From assembly GCA_037443785.1 (NCBI GenBank), contig JBBINR010000056.1, forward strand, positions 1-16,318: a DNA stretch of 16,318 nt. Direction: 5' to 3'. Of the stretch, positions 6,591 to 14,496 are shown piece by piece. The DNA is from JAQUOA01 sp037443785 (GTDB lineage Bacteria > Bacteroidota > Ignavibacteria > UBA10030 > UBA8401). The notes below the pieces were generated by a model. It saw only the letters and a program-made list of their open reading frames with translations, searched no databases and had not been told where the DNA came from. Each line of letters opens with the position of its first letter. Positions within the stretch are counted from its first letter, which is position 1. The translations under genes and the position numbers were made by a program.

Positions 6591-6847
6591 ACGACGATCT
6601 TTTTCTCTATAGCGAAACCAATCTTCACCGACAACTTGAAACGGCGCAATTCACGAAAGGATTTTACACCGTAAAATTTTACACCAACAACGGCCTTCTC
6701 TCCCCCAAGAAAACAAACACGGTCTCTGAATTTTATTTATATCCTTCCGGCGGAACGCTGCGTGACAGTAATTTTAATCTTGTATTTTACGATTCACAAT
6801 TTGATACGTACCGGGGATTTCAACCTCCGCACCTGAAACAGAAATAA
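6587..6847 (+). CDS. 86-aa protein of unknown function, coupled to the GroES-like gene
   Basis: Its ATG overlaps the TGA of the GroES-like gene (ATGA at 6587-6590), a strong sign of translational coupling and supporting a real gene. The product is soluble, rich in aromatic and polar residues (TKGFYTVKFYTNNGLLSP, VSEFYLYPSGGTL, FNLVFYDSQFDTYRGF), with no cysteine, signal peptide or membrane helix. The repeated F/Y-x-F/Y pattern suggests a small beta-fold. I do not recognise the family. It is followed after 33 nt by a large hybrid kinase on the same strand, so it may belong to a signalling operon. Confidence 0.65.
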   Translation: MNDDLFLYSETNLHRQLETAQFTKGFYTVKFYTNNGLLSPKKTNTVSEFYLYPSGGTLRDSNFNLVFYDSQFDTYRGFQPPHLKQK

Positions 6848-6880
6848 AATTATCGAACTTATCACACAATCTAGACAGCC

Positions 6881-9298
6881 ATGAATTATACACCACTAAA
6901 TCCCGAAACAATTCTTGAAAGCATTTCCGGCGGATTCTTTGCGCTTGATAAAGATTTTCGTTTCACCTATTGGAACAAAGCGGCGGAAGAGGGGACGGGT
7001 CTGTCACGAAACGATGTCATCGGTAAAAAAGTATTTGAGATTTTTCCGAATGCGGAAAAAACAGAACTGGGCGATAAGTATAGAAGGGCGATGGATGTAA
7101 AAACTTTTCAATCGCACATCAGTCAGTACAAAGATGAACGGTTCGAAAAGTGGTTCGATTTTAGAATTTACCCGAACGAGAACGGGCTTTCAGTTTTTCT
7201 CCAGGATATTACTGAAACACAGCGTCAGGAGCGGCAAAAAGAAATGCTGCTGCAGGTATCGCACGTCATCAACACGGCAACGCAGTTGGAAGATTTGTGC
7301 GGATCGATCGTTACCATCCTTTCATCGCGCTATGAATTGCCAGAGCAAAATGTGCTGCTCTATTTTCATCGTCCGCACGACAAGCAATTGATCCTGCTTG
7401 CACCCGAACTTCCGATGAGCGAACTTCAAAAAAATCTTTACTCTCTTTCCGTCGATTCGCAAAGCAGTCTCGCCAGCGTTGAAGCATTCAGCACGGGAAG
7501 TAAGATCGTTACGACCGATGTGTCACGCAGTGTGCTGTTTACCTACGCACCGGAGCAAGTGATCACGTCCAAAATGACAACATTGTTGTCGCTGCCGCTT
7601 CGTGTTGAACGCGAGCAGCTTGGCGTCTTGGAAATATTATTGAATTTTTCAAAAGAATTAGCGGAGCAGGAAGTATCTTTCCTTGCGTTAGTTGCCAGCG
7701 AAGTTGCCGTCGGTATCAGCCGCCGCGGATTGATTGACGAACTGCGCGTGAAGAATGTCGATCTTGAAGTTCAGCGTGCACAAACGCAGGAAGCACATGA
7801 AAAGCTGAAGAGATTCCTTGCGTTCTTCAGTCATGAATTGCGTTCGCCGTTGAATTCAATTATCGGTTTCTCCGATTTGATCTCTGAAGAATTGGATGAA
7901 GCCAATCCTGAAAAGCTTGCAGAATACAATGCGGCGATTCGTTCGAGCGGAACTCATCTGCTCCATCTGATCAACGACATCCTCGATCTTTCAAAAATCG
8001 AATCCGGTAAAATGGATCTTCACTACGGAACGGTCGATATTCGAAATTTATTTGAAGGAATAAAACAAACTGTTCAGCCGAGCATTGATGAACGAAAAAT
8101 CTCGCTGGAAATCACTGTTACCGATGAAGTTGATAATATTATTGCCGACGGCGTGCGGATGAAACAAATCCTGCTGAACCTTGTTACCAACGCAGTTAAA
8201 TTCAGCAGACAGGAGAGCCGTGTGTTGTTAACCGCAAAACGCAGCCGCACCGATCTTGAGTTTACCGTTCAAGATTTTGGCGTTGGAATTAAAAAAGAAG
8301 AACTGTCGTCATTGTTTCAGCCGTTCCAGCAAACGATGGAGGGAGCGAGACAAATTGAGGGAACAGGGCTCGGACTTTCCATCACGAAAAAACTTGTCGA
8401 GCTTCACGGCGGTTCGCTCCATGTGGTGAGCGAGTACGGAGAGGGAAGTACCTTCATCGTAAAAATTCCGATCATGGTGCAGGTGGAAAATGAAACGGAA
8501 AGCATCATTAAGAAAATTTCAGAAACGACCGATCCGTCGCGGCAAAAACGTGTACTGATCGTTGAAGACAAACCGCATGCGCGGACATTGCTTCACACGT
8601 ATTTAACCGAAGCCGGATACGTCACGGAAATTGCCAGCAACGGTGTTGAAGCGTTGGAAAAAGCGAAGCTATGGAAACCGGATGTGATTACGCTCGATAT
8701 TCTTCTTCCGGTGAAAGACGGCTGGCAGGTGCTGCGCGAATTGAAAGATCATCCACTTTGCAAAGATATTCCGGTGATTATTATTTCGATGGTGGACGAA
8801 CGCAATGTCGGATTCGGCCTTGGCGCGGTGGAATATTTTGTAAAACCGGTTCAAAAAAATGAATTGCTCTCGGCAATCAAGAAAGTCGATTCCGCCAACG
8901 CGCAAAAGTCGGCGAAGATTCTTGTGATTGACGACGATAAATCCGTGACAGAATTAATTCAGATCATTTTGGAAGCGGAAGGATGCGCTGTGTTAAAAGC
9001 GCATAACGGGAAAGAAGGATTGGTGCTTGCCGAAAAAGAAAAACCCGATCTGATTATTCTCGATCTTGTGATGCCGGAAGTGTCAGGATTCAATGTGGCG
9101 TATCAATTGAAACATAATCCCGCAACATACACGATTCCTGTCATGATTATGACATCGATGGAAATTGACGACGAAACCCGTGAGCAATTGCAGGGATTTG
9201 TGGTAAGCTTGATGCAGAAATCCGGATTTACAAAGCGCGACTTGTTGAATGAAATTGCGTCGATTGATTCGTCAAGGAAGATTGAAGGAAAGAAGTAA
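6881..9298 (+). CDS. PAS-GAF-histidine kinase-REC-REC hybrid sensor kinase
   Basis: An 805-aa soluble hybrid kinase without transmembrane segments. Domains: PAS at ~5-112 (GGFFALDKDFRFTYWNKAAE, then GLSVFLQDITE); GAF at ~125-282; a coiled-coil linker; HisKA with His318 in FFSHELRSPL; HATPase_c at ~420-532 with the N-box Asn437 (VTNAVKFS), DFGVGI (Asp465) and GTGLGL; REC1 at ~556-670 with Asp606 and Lys655; and REC2 at ~677-795 with Asp728. REC2 has QKSG where receivers usually have a Lys-Pro pair. The arrangement implies intramolecular transfer from His318 to Asp606 or Asp728 and possibly onward relay, but no Hpt domain is seen in the window. It ends just before a clear terminator at 9319-9354. 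Confidence 0.93.
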   Translation: MNYTPLNPETILESISGGFFALDKDFRFTYWNKAAEEGTGLSRNDVIGKKVFEIFPNAEKTELGDKYRRAMDVKTFQSHISQYKDERFEKWFDFRIYPNENGLSVFLQDITETQRQERQKEMLLQVSHVINTATQLEDLCGSIVTILSSRYELPEQNVLLYFHRPHDKQLILLAPELPMSELQKNLYSLSVDSQSSLASVEAFSTGSKIVTTDVSRSVLFTYAPEQVITSKMTTLLSLPLRVEREQLGVLEILLNFSKELAEQEVSFLALVASEVAVGISRRGLIDELRVKNVDLEVQRAQTQEAHEKLKRFLAFFSHELRSPLNSIIGFSDLISEELDEANPEKLAEYNAAIRSSGTHLLHLINDILDLSKIESGKMDLHYGTVDIRNLFEGIKQTVQPSIDERKISLEITVTDEVDNIIADGVRMKQILLNLVTNAVKFSRQESRVLLTAKRSRTDLEFTVQDFGVGIKKEELSSLFQPFQQTMEGARQIEGTGLGLSITKKLVELHGGSLHVVSEYGEGSTFIVKIPIMVQVENETESIIKKISETTDPSRQKRVLIVEDKPHARTLLHTYLTEAGYVTEIASNGVEALEKAKLWKPDVITLDILLPVKDGWQVLRELKDHPLCKDIPVIIISMVDERNVGFGLGAVEYFVKPVQKNELLSAIKKVDSANAQKSAKILVIDDDKSVTELIQIILEAEGCAVLKAHNGKEGLVLAEKEKPDLIILDLVMPEVSGFNVAYQLKHNPATYTIPVMIMTSMEIDDETREQLQGFVVSLMQKSGFTKRDLLNEIASIDSSRKIEGKK

Positions 9299-9318
9299 AA
9301 ATATTGTAAGAAAAGCGC

Positions 9319-9354
9319 GAAGCCATGGCATTGAGTCATGGCTTCTGTTTTTTT
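9319..9354 (+). terminator. Rho-independent terminator after the hybrid kinase
   Basis: GAAGCCATG (9319-9327) pairs perfectly with CATGGCTTC (9337-9345) around a 9-nt loop and is followed by TGTTTTTTT (9346-9354). It lies 20 bp after the kinase stop. On the opposite strand the same stem is followed by GCGCTTTT, so it may also stop the convergent LytTR transcript, more weakly. Confidence 0.88.
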
Positions 9355-9361
9355 AAAGTGT

Positions 9362-10135
9362 TTAGAACAAATTATGCGATTTTAATTTTGCGGTGTACCG
9401 CTGACTGATGGTGAATGGCTGTTTAATTCCCTTAAGATGGACGATGTACGAGCGCTTGAAAAATTTTTCAATCTTGATCACATAATCGAGATTGATCAGT
9501 GTGGAACGGTGGATGCGGAGAAATGTCGACGCCGGAAGCAATTTTTCCCACTCCTTTAAAAATTTTCTCACCACAATTTTTTTCCCCGGATCGATATACA
9601 CATTGGTGTATTCACTGAATGCCGTAATACATTCTATCTGCTGAATTTTAATGAATTGAATTTCGTTTCCAACGGGAAGGAAAAGATGATCTGCGTGAGG
9701 ACCTTTGGTCTCTGTCGTTTTCTGCTGTGATTCTTTCTTTTCGTTGATCGCTTTTTGCATCATCATGTGCTGTTTGTTCAACCGCACTTCGATCGATTTG
9801 TACAAATCTTTTGCAGAAAACGGTTTGATGATGTAATCGTCAGCGCCGAGTCCCATCCCGTACCGCATATCGGTCATGTCGGTTTTCGACGTGAGGTAAA
9901 TGAACGGGATCAGCATTGTTGCTGAATCTTTTTTTATTTCGGAAAGAACTTTGTAGCCGTCCATTTTCGGCATGATGATGTCGCACAAAATAAGATCGGG
10001 ATTGATTTCTTTCGCGATCCGTATCCCGTCAATGCCGTTATCAACCGTAAAGACGGTATAATTTTTTACTTCGAGCAAATCGCGGATGCCGGAGCGCACC
10101 GGCTGGTCGTCATCAATAATTAAAATTTTTGCCAT
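9362..10135 (-). CDS. LytTR-family response regulator (REC-LytTR)
   Basis: A 257-aa regulator. The receiver spans ~1-120: acidic cluster D8-D10, Asp52 in LCDIIMPKMDG, Thr82, and Lys104 in YIIKP. A Gln/Lys-rich linker (~121-147) leads to a LytTR DNA-binding domain at ~150-257 (IQFIKIQQIECITAFSEYTN, VVRKFLKEWEKLLP, FLRIHRSTLINLDYVIKIE). LytTR proteins usually bind paired direct repeats upstream of target promoters. It is the only recognisable DNA-binding output in the window. The gene follows the kinase at 10142 with a 6-nt gap, making a classical kinase-regulator pair in one transcript. The receiver closely resembles that of the REC-GAF kinase at 4494 (for example GLGADD versus DLGADD), suggesting shared ancestry or partners. 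Confidence 0.95.
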   Translation of the reverse strand: MAKILIIDDDQPVRSGIRDLLEVKNYTVFTVDNGIDGIRIAKEINPDLILCDIIMPKMDGYKVLSEIKKDSATMLIPFIYLTSKTDMTDMRYGMGLGADDYIIKPFSAKDLYKSIEVRLNKQHMMMQKAINEKKESQQKTTETKGPHADHLFLPVGNEIQFIKIQQIECITAFSEYTNVYIDPGKKIVVRKFLKEWEKLLPASTFLRIHRSTLINLDYVIKIEKFFKRSYIVHLKGIKQPFTISQRYTAKLKSHNLF

Positions 10136-10141
10136 GAAGAG

Positions 10142-10924
10142 TTATGGTTCTGTAATCAATGGAATTGTTACGGTAATACACGTGCCGCTGTTGATCACAC
10201 TGCGAATTGTAATGGAGCCGTTCATCGCTTCAACAGATTTTTTTACAATTGAAAGTCCCAGTCCGGTTCCCATGGTGTCGGTATTGTTTGTTCCGCGCAC
10301 AAACGGTTCGAACAATTGCTGCTGATCTTCTTCCAAAATTCCGCGCCCGTGATCTTCCACAGCCAATGAAAATCCCCGGGGGGAAAATGTGATGATAAGA
10401 CGGATTTCACTTCCGTGCGGCGAATATTTTACGGCGTTTTCTATCAGGTTGATCATCACATGCTGGAGGAGATGCTTGTCGTGATAGCATTCGCGGTTTT
10501 TATTTTCGGTCTCGCAAAAAATTGTGTGGCGGTAGTTATCGCTGCTCGAAATTTCGTCGATCAATTGCGTTGCAACATCGTAGATATTGAACCATGACGG
10601 CTTTACCAGCGAGTTGCTGATTTCAATCTTGGAAAGCGTAAGGACGTCTTCGGAAAATTCTGCGAGATAATGAACCGCCTGTTGTATCTTCGCAATATGT
10701 TCATGGTATTTTGCTTCGTGGCACGTTCTGCCGACCAAGCCGAGGAAATCTGCCGAATTTAAAATTGCGGTCAGGGGCGTTCTGAATTCATGCGCAGCAG
10801 TTCCGATGAACTGCGACTTGAGTGAGTTTTCTTTTTGCTCTTGTATCAAGGCATCTTGAAGTTCGATCACTTGGCGCTCCAAGGCGGTGATAGTTTTTTT
10901 TAATTCGTCCGGGGACTGATTCAC
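10142..10924 (-). CDS. Soluble histidine kinase without an obvious sensor domain
   Basis: A 260-aa kinase core. A coiled coil (~5-36) leads into HisKA with His45 in TAAHEFRTPL, then HATPase_c at ~145-258 with the N-box Asn163 (IENAVKYS), DHGRGI (Asp191) and GTGLGLSI. There is no signal peptide, membrane helix, PAS or GAF domain, so the input must come through a partner protein, the coiled coil or dimer state. It is transcribed first in a two-gene unit with the LytTR regulator, its probable phosphotransfer partner. A candidate promoter lies at 10961-10990. Confidence 0.92.
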   Translation of the reverse strand: MNQSPDELKKTITALERQVIELQDALIQEQKENSLKSQFIGTAAHEFRTPLTAILNSADFLGLVGRTCHEAKYHEHIAKIQQAVHYLAEFSEDVLTLSKIEISNSLVKPSWFNIYDVATQLIDEISSSDNYRHTIFCETENKNRECYHDKHLLQHVMINLIENAVKYSPHGSEIRLIITFSPRGFSLAVEDHGRGILEEDQQQLFEPFVRGTNNTDTMGTGLGLSIVKKSVEAMNGSITIRSVINSGTCITVTIPLITEP

Positions 10925-11243
10925 AGATTTTTACGATCTAATTCGAACTGCATTGTTATTTTTATAAGTTACAAAATTTTGCCGACACAAATCTACAAAA
11001 GCATTGATTTTACTAAGCTTGCTCATGTAACAAATCTGAAAATATATCGACATCCAAATTACCTCTTTTTGGAGTATGAATGCAAAAATTAGACAAATGT
11101 ATCCGATAAAAGCTTTTCAAAGTTTTATTTTCCTATTTCGGGACAGCGTTCGGTGAACGAAAGTGCTCGCTTACAGCGGATTTGTCGCGTTCGTAGATTT
11201 GAGATGGAAAATAGCACAAGTCCGAGATACTTTGCATCCACTT
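10925..11243. other. Divergent intergenic region
   Basis: About 319 bp of AT-rich sequence between the minus-strand kinase and the plus-strand phosphodiesterase. It carries the candidate kinase promoter (10961-10990) and a short hairpin CGTTC-GGT-GAACG (11147-11159). The part from 11157 on is in frame with the phosphodiesterase but reads as ordinary leader sequence. No RNA gene or repeat is recognised, and I could not identify a convincing plus-strand promoter. Confidence 0.5.
10961..10990 (-). promoter_or_regulatory. Candidate promoter of the kinase-LytTR operon
   Basis: On the minus strand TTGTGT (10990-10985) and TATAAA (10966-10961) are separated by 18 nt, and the -10 ends 36 nt before the kinase ATG at 10924. 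No convincing Shine-Dalgarno follows. Operator sites for LytTR autoregulation were looked for but not recognised. Confidence 0.4.
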
Positions 11244-12380
11244 ATGATTATATTTTTACCGTGTTGTAAAAAAATTGATATTATTTCTCTCCGCGCTACT
11301 CCCAAAAAATTGCGGGCTATTTTTTTTGTTTCCATCGTTTCCATTTTTTTTATCACTCAATATTCTTTCTCCCAGCATATAAAAGTCATCGGTCATCGTG
11401 GTGCATCAACACTTGCTCCGGAAAATACGCTGGCGTCTTTTAAAAAAGCCATAGACATCGGCGTCGATTATTTGGAATTGGATGTATGGAATTCGTACGA
11501 CGATTCCCTTATGGTCATTCACGACAATACAATAGATAGAACAACTAACGGCACAGGCACTGTTACCGCGTTAAAATATTTTCAAATACGGCGATGGGAT
11601 GCCGGATCGTGGTTCGATTCGACATTTAAAGATGAAAAGATTCCGACGCTGAGAGAAGTACTTGCATTGATGAAAGAAAAAAACGCAAGGGCATGTGTTG
11701 AAGTAAAGAATACGCAGTATACTGCCAATGTTGTCAACTTGATAAAAGAAATGGGACTTGTTGATAATGTCTATCTCTGCTGCTTCTATATTAGTGCGTT
11801 GATTGAAGCGAAAAGTATCGAGCCGACCATGAAAGTTTTATACTACGTTGATCCAGTTTCATTCGCAGAAATTGACACGCTAAAAAATATCGGCGGCAGT
11901 GTGATCGGTTCTGGAAACGGGAACACGCAGGAAATGATCAACTATGCGCATCAGCAAGGAATTGAATTCTGGCCGTGGACGATTGATGACTCTATTAGCA
12001 TGAGATCGTTTATTGCAAAGAACGTTGATGCAATTATTACGAATTACCCTCAAGTTTTGCTATCGATTCGGGACTCATTGGCACTTGGTGTAAAACGAAA
12101 TGACAATCAAATACCAACATCAATTATACTAAACAATTATCCGAATCCGTTTAATCCATCGACAACAATTAAGTTTTCTCTTCATGAACAGAGCGCCGTT
12201 TCGCTTTCTGTTTTTGATATTCTGGGAAGACGCATTACGACTTTGATGAACCATCAGCCGTACACAGCAGGAAATTTTTCTGTTGCATGGAATGCTTCAA
12301 ATGCTGCCGGAGGTAATTATATTATTCGCTTGCAGACCGAAAAAATCTCGAAATCGATCATTGTGACGCTAATAAAATAA
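11244..12380 (+). CDS. Secreted glycerophosphodiester phosphodiesterase with T9SS sorting domain
   Basis: A GDPD enzyme of about 378 aa, expected to hydrolyse glycerophosphodiesters to glycerol-3-phosphate and an alcohol outside the cytoplasm. The start is uncertain: ATG 11244 gives a basic N-terminus and then the hydrophobic signal AIFFVSIVSIFFITQYSFSQ, a long n-region for a signal peptide; a GTG at 11163 would add 27 residues; no Shine-Dalgarno supports either. Numbering from 11244: HRGASTLAPENTLASF (catalytic His51, Arg52), YLELDVW (Glu78, Asp80), VIHDNTIDRTTNGTG (His93), CVEVKN (Glu153), and FWPWTID near the barrel end, all expected for an active GDPD barrel. Residues ~297-378 are a type A T9SS sorting domain (NYPNPFNPSTTIKF, VFDILGRRITTL). 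Confidence 0.9.
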   Translation: MIIFLPCCKKIDIISLRATPKKLRAIFFVSIVSIFFITQYSFSQHIKVIGHRGASTLAPENTLASFKKAIDIGVDYLELDVWNSYDDSLMVIHDNTIDRTTNGTGTVTALKYFQIRRWDAGSWFDSTFKDEKIPTLREVLALMKEKNARACVEVKNTQYTANVVNLIKEMGLVDNVYLCCFYISALIEAKSIEPTMKVLYYVDPVSFAEIDTLKNIGGSVIGSGNGNTQEMINYAHQQGIEFWPWTIDDSISMRSFIAKNVDAIITNYPQVLLSIRDSLALGVKRNDNQIPTSIILNNYPNPFNPSTTIKFSLHEQSAVSLSVFDILGRRITTLMNHQPYTAGNFSVAWNASNAAGGNYIIRLQTEKISKSIIVTLIK

Positions 12381-12420
12381 GTGGTGGGATGACGCTTCTT
12401 CCGGAGCAAAAAACACCACT
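12380..12420 (+). promoter_or_regulatory. Nested hairpin in the leader of the GH20 operon
   Basis: AGTGGTG (12380-12386) and CACCACT (12414-12420) are perfect complements, and inside them GCTTC (12394-12398) pairs with GGAGC (12403-12407) around TTCC with one G-U pair. The structure overlaps the last base of the phosphodiesterase stop and ends 6 nt before the Shine-Dalgarno of the GH20 gene. No T-tract follows, so it is more likely a leader or processing element than an intrinsic terminator. Confidence 0.4.
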
Positions 12421-12426
12421 ATTAAA

Positions 12427-12433
12427 AAAGGAA
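12427..12433 (+). promoter_or_regulatory. Shine-Dalgarno site of the GH20 gene
   Basis: AAAGGAA lies 7 nt before ATG 12441, a good spacing, and confirms this start together with the signal peptide that follows. Confidence 0.7.
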
Positions 12434-12440
12434 CATTCTC

Positions 12441-14480
12441 ATGTCTTTATTTCGATATGCTTGGGCTGTTACTCTTCTTATCTTGACGCAATGTTGTGCA
12501 CTAGCTTCGTCGCCAGCCAATAGTGCGCTCATGCCCGTTCCTTCTTCTGCTACCCTCTCAGCTGAAAAATTTTATCTTACCGAAAATTTTACTGTCCATT
12601 GCTCAGAATCGTCTTCACCACGATTGAATAGTTATGTGATAAGAATTTTCGACAGGCTTGTTGGTCGTACGGGGCTTTTTCTTTCAACGGATTATAAATC
12701 ATTTCGCACGGTTCAGAATTCATCGTTCAAAATAATCGTTTCACGCACAGGAAAACTTTCCGTCGGCGAAGATGAATCATACGCGCTGTCTATTTCACGC
12801 GATTCAATTGTTCTTCGTACTGCTACAGATATTGGCGCAATGCGAGGATTGGAAACGCTGCTTCAATTATTAAACGCTGACGAGCGTGGATATTATTTCC
12901 AAGGATGTGTTGTGAACGATACTCCGCGTTTTGTATGGCGGGGGTTGATGATTGATGTGGCGCGTCACTTCATGCCCATAGAAGTGCTTCATCGAAACAT
13001 TGACGGAATGGCGGCGGTGAAACTGAATGTATTGCATCTTCACTTGAGTGACAATCAGGGATTTCGTGTTGAATGCAAAACATACCCGAAACTGCATCAG
13101 CTCGGTTCCGATAGTTTGTTTTATACGCACGAACAAATTCAGGAAATTCAAGATTATGCCAACGATAGAGGAATCCGGGTCATCCCTGAATTCGATATGC
13201 CGGCGCATTCAACAAGCTGGTTCGTTGGCTATCCTGAATTAGGAAGTGCGCCGGGTCCGTATTCAATCGAACGATCCTGGGGTGTTTTCAATCCTGTTAT
13301 GAATCCGGCGCGGGAATCGACGTATGTTTTTCTCGAAAATGTTTTTAAAGAAATGACGCAATTGTTCCGTGACGAGTATTTTCACATCGGGGGTGATGAA
13401 AATAACGGAAAAGATTGGGACGCAAGCGCGGAGATTTCAAAATTTAAGAAAGAAAAAAACATTGCAAGCAACCATGCGCTGCAAAGTTATTTTATCCAAC
13501 GTGTTTCCGATCTGCTGACGAAATACAATAAAAAAATTATTGGATGGGAAGAGATTCTTCAAGAAGGAACGTTAAAAAGTACGGTGATTCAAACGTGGCT
13601 TTCGGAGCAATCTCTTGCCAACGCATTAAAAAAAGGATACCAAGTTGTTGTATCACGCGGTTATTATATCGACCTGATGTATTCTGCTGAGAGCCATTAT
13701 GTGAACGATCCGTTTCCGGCGGGCGAAGTTCTTTCTGAATCACAAAAAGCACTTATTCTCGGAGGAGAAACAACCATGTGGTCGGAATTCGTTACGCCGG
13801 AAAATGTCGATTCACGGATTTGGCCTCGCTCCGCTGCGATTGCCGAACGCTTTTGGTCACCGCAATCTGTGAAAGATATTGACGACATGTATCGTCGTCT
13901 TGCGGTGGTCAGTTTTCATCTTGAAGAATTAGGATTGACGCATGAAAAAAATCGAGAGATGATGATTCGCCGTTTAGTCAATAACGGCGATGAAACTGCC
14001 GTGCGTCGTCTGCTTGATGTTGTCGAACCGCTGGAAGAATACAATCGCTTCGATAAAGGGAAAGAATTCACCTCGTATTCTTCCTACGGCAGGATAATGG
14101 ATGTTGCAATCTCGGATGCAGCATTAAAGCAAACAGTGAAATCGCTTGTGAAGCGATATCTTCAAACCAAAACAGAATCTTCAAGTGATTCGTTGCGGAC
14201 AATTTTTCAATTATGGAAAGAAAATCATTCTGAGTTTTTAAAAGCCATGACGTCATCACCGATTCTTCGTGAAATGGAAACTTTGTCCGCCGATCTTTCT
14301 ACTGTTGGAACGATCGGGCTTGAATGTTTGCAAACATTGAAATTGAAAAAAAGTTTAGATCGAAAGCTGGTAGAAAAATATTCTGCACAATTAGAAAGTG
14401 CGAAGCAACAACGCGGACAATGCGAGCTGGTGATTATTGAACCGGTTCAACAATTATTATCCAGTACCTCGGGACGTTAA
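12441..14480 (+). CDS. Beta-N-acetylhexosaminidase, glycoside hydrolase family 20
   Basis: A 679-aa exported enzyme that removes terminal GlcNAc or GalNAc from glycans or chitin-like oligosaccharides. A signal peptide (~1-22, cleavage after ALA) is followed by a GH20b-type N-terminal domain (~30-160) and the catalytic barrel (~163-475). Seen in the barrel: WRGLMIDVARHFMP (Arg167), LHLHLSDNQGFR, GIRVIPEFDMPAHS (His256), the catalytic pair Asp319-Glu320 in HIGGDENNG, GWEEIL, TWLS (Trp386) and ETTMWSE (Trp447). The Asp-Glu pair fits the substrate-assisted mechanism of the family. A C-terminal region of ~190 residues looks mostly helical and is not recognised. No T9SS tail is present, so it is probably periplasmic. 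The next gene, a sugar kinase, starts 17 nt later. Confidence 0.93.
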   Translation: MSLFRYAWAVTLLILTQCCALASSPANSALMPVPSSATLSAEKFYLTENFTVHCSESSSPRLNSYVIRIFDRLVGRTGLFLSTDYKSFRTVQNSSFKIIVSRTGKLSVGEDESYALSISRDSIVLRTATDIGAMRGLETLLQLLNADERGYYFQGCVVNDTPRFVWRGLMIDVARHFMPIEVLHRNIDGMAAVKLNVLHLHLSDNQGFRVECKTYPKLHQLGSDSLFYTHEQIQEIQDYANDRGIRVIPEFDMPAHSTSWFVGYPELGSAPGPYSIERSWGVFNPVMNPARESTYVFLENVFKEMTQLFRDEYFHIGGDENNGKDWDASAEISKFKKEKNIASNHALQSYFIQRVSDLLTKYNKKIIGWEEILQEGTLKSTVIQTWLSEQSLANALKKGYQVVVSRGYYIDLMYSAESHYVNDPFPAGEVLSESQKALILGGETTMWSEFVTPENVDSRIWPRSAAIAERFWSPQSVKDIDDMYRRLAVVSFHLEELGLTHEKNREMMIRRLVNNGDETAVRRLLDVVEPLEEYNRFDKGKEFTSYSSYGRIMDVAISDAALKQTVKSLVKRYLQTKTESSSDSLRTIFQLWKENHSEFLKAMTSSPILREMETLSADLSTVGTIGLECLQTLKLKKSLDRKLVEKYSAQLESAKQQRGQCELVIIEPVQQLLSSTSGR

Positions 14481-14496
14481 CAGAAAGAAAATCATT

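Noticed and set aside
11163..11243. GTG start extending the phosphodiesterase by 27 residues
   Set aside because: The added residues precede a signal peptide and no ribosome site is seen; kept only as an alternative.
408..12170. Repeated DNA of the form AATTATCCnAAnCC near 408, 2091 and 12137 as a dispersed repeat family
   Set aside because: These copies encode the NYPNPFNP start of T9SS sorting domains and have diverged at silent sites; this is protein-level conservation, not a DNA element.
14437..14496. Earlier in-frame ATG for the ROK kinase inside the GH20 gene
   Set aside because: The extra 20 residues do not fit the ROK N-terminus, which begins MKIIDVVLGVE.
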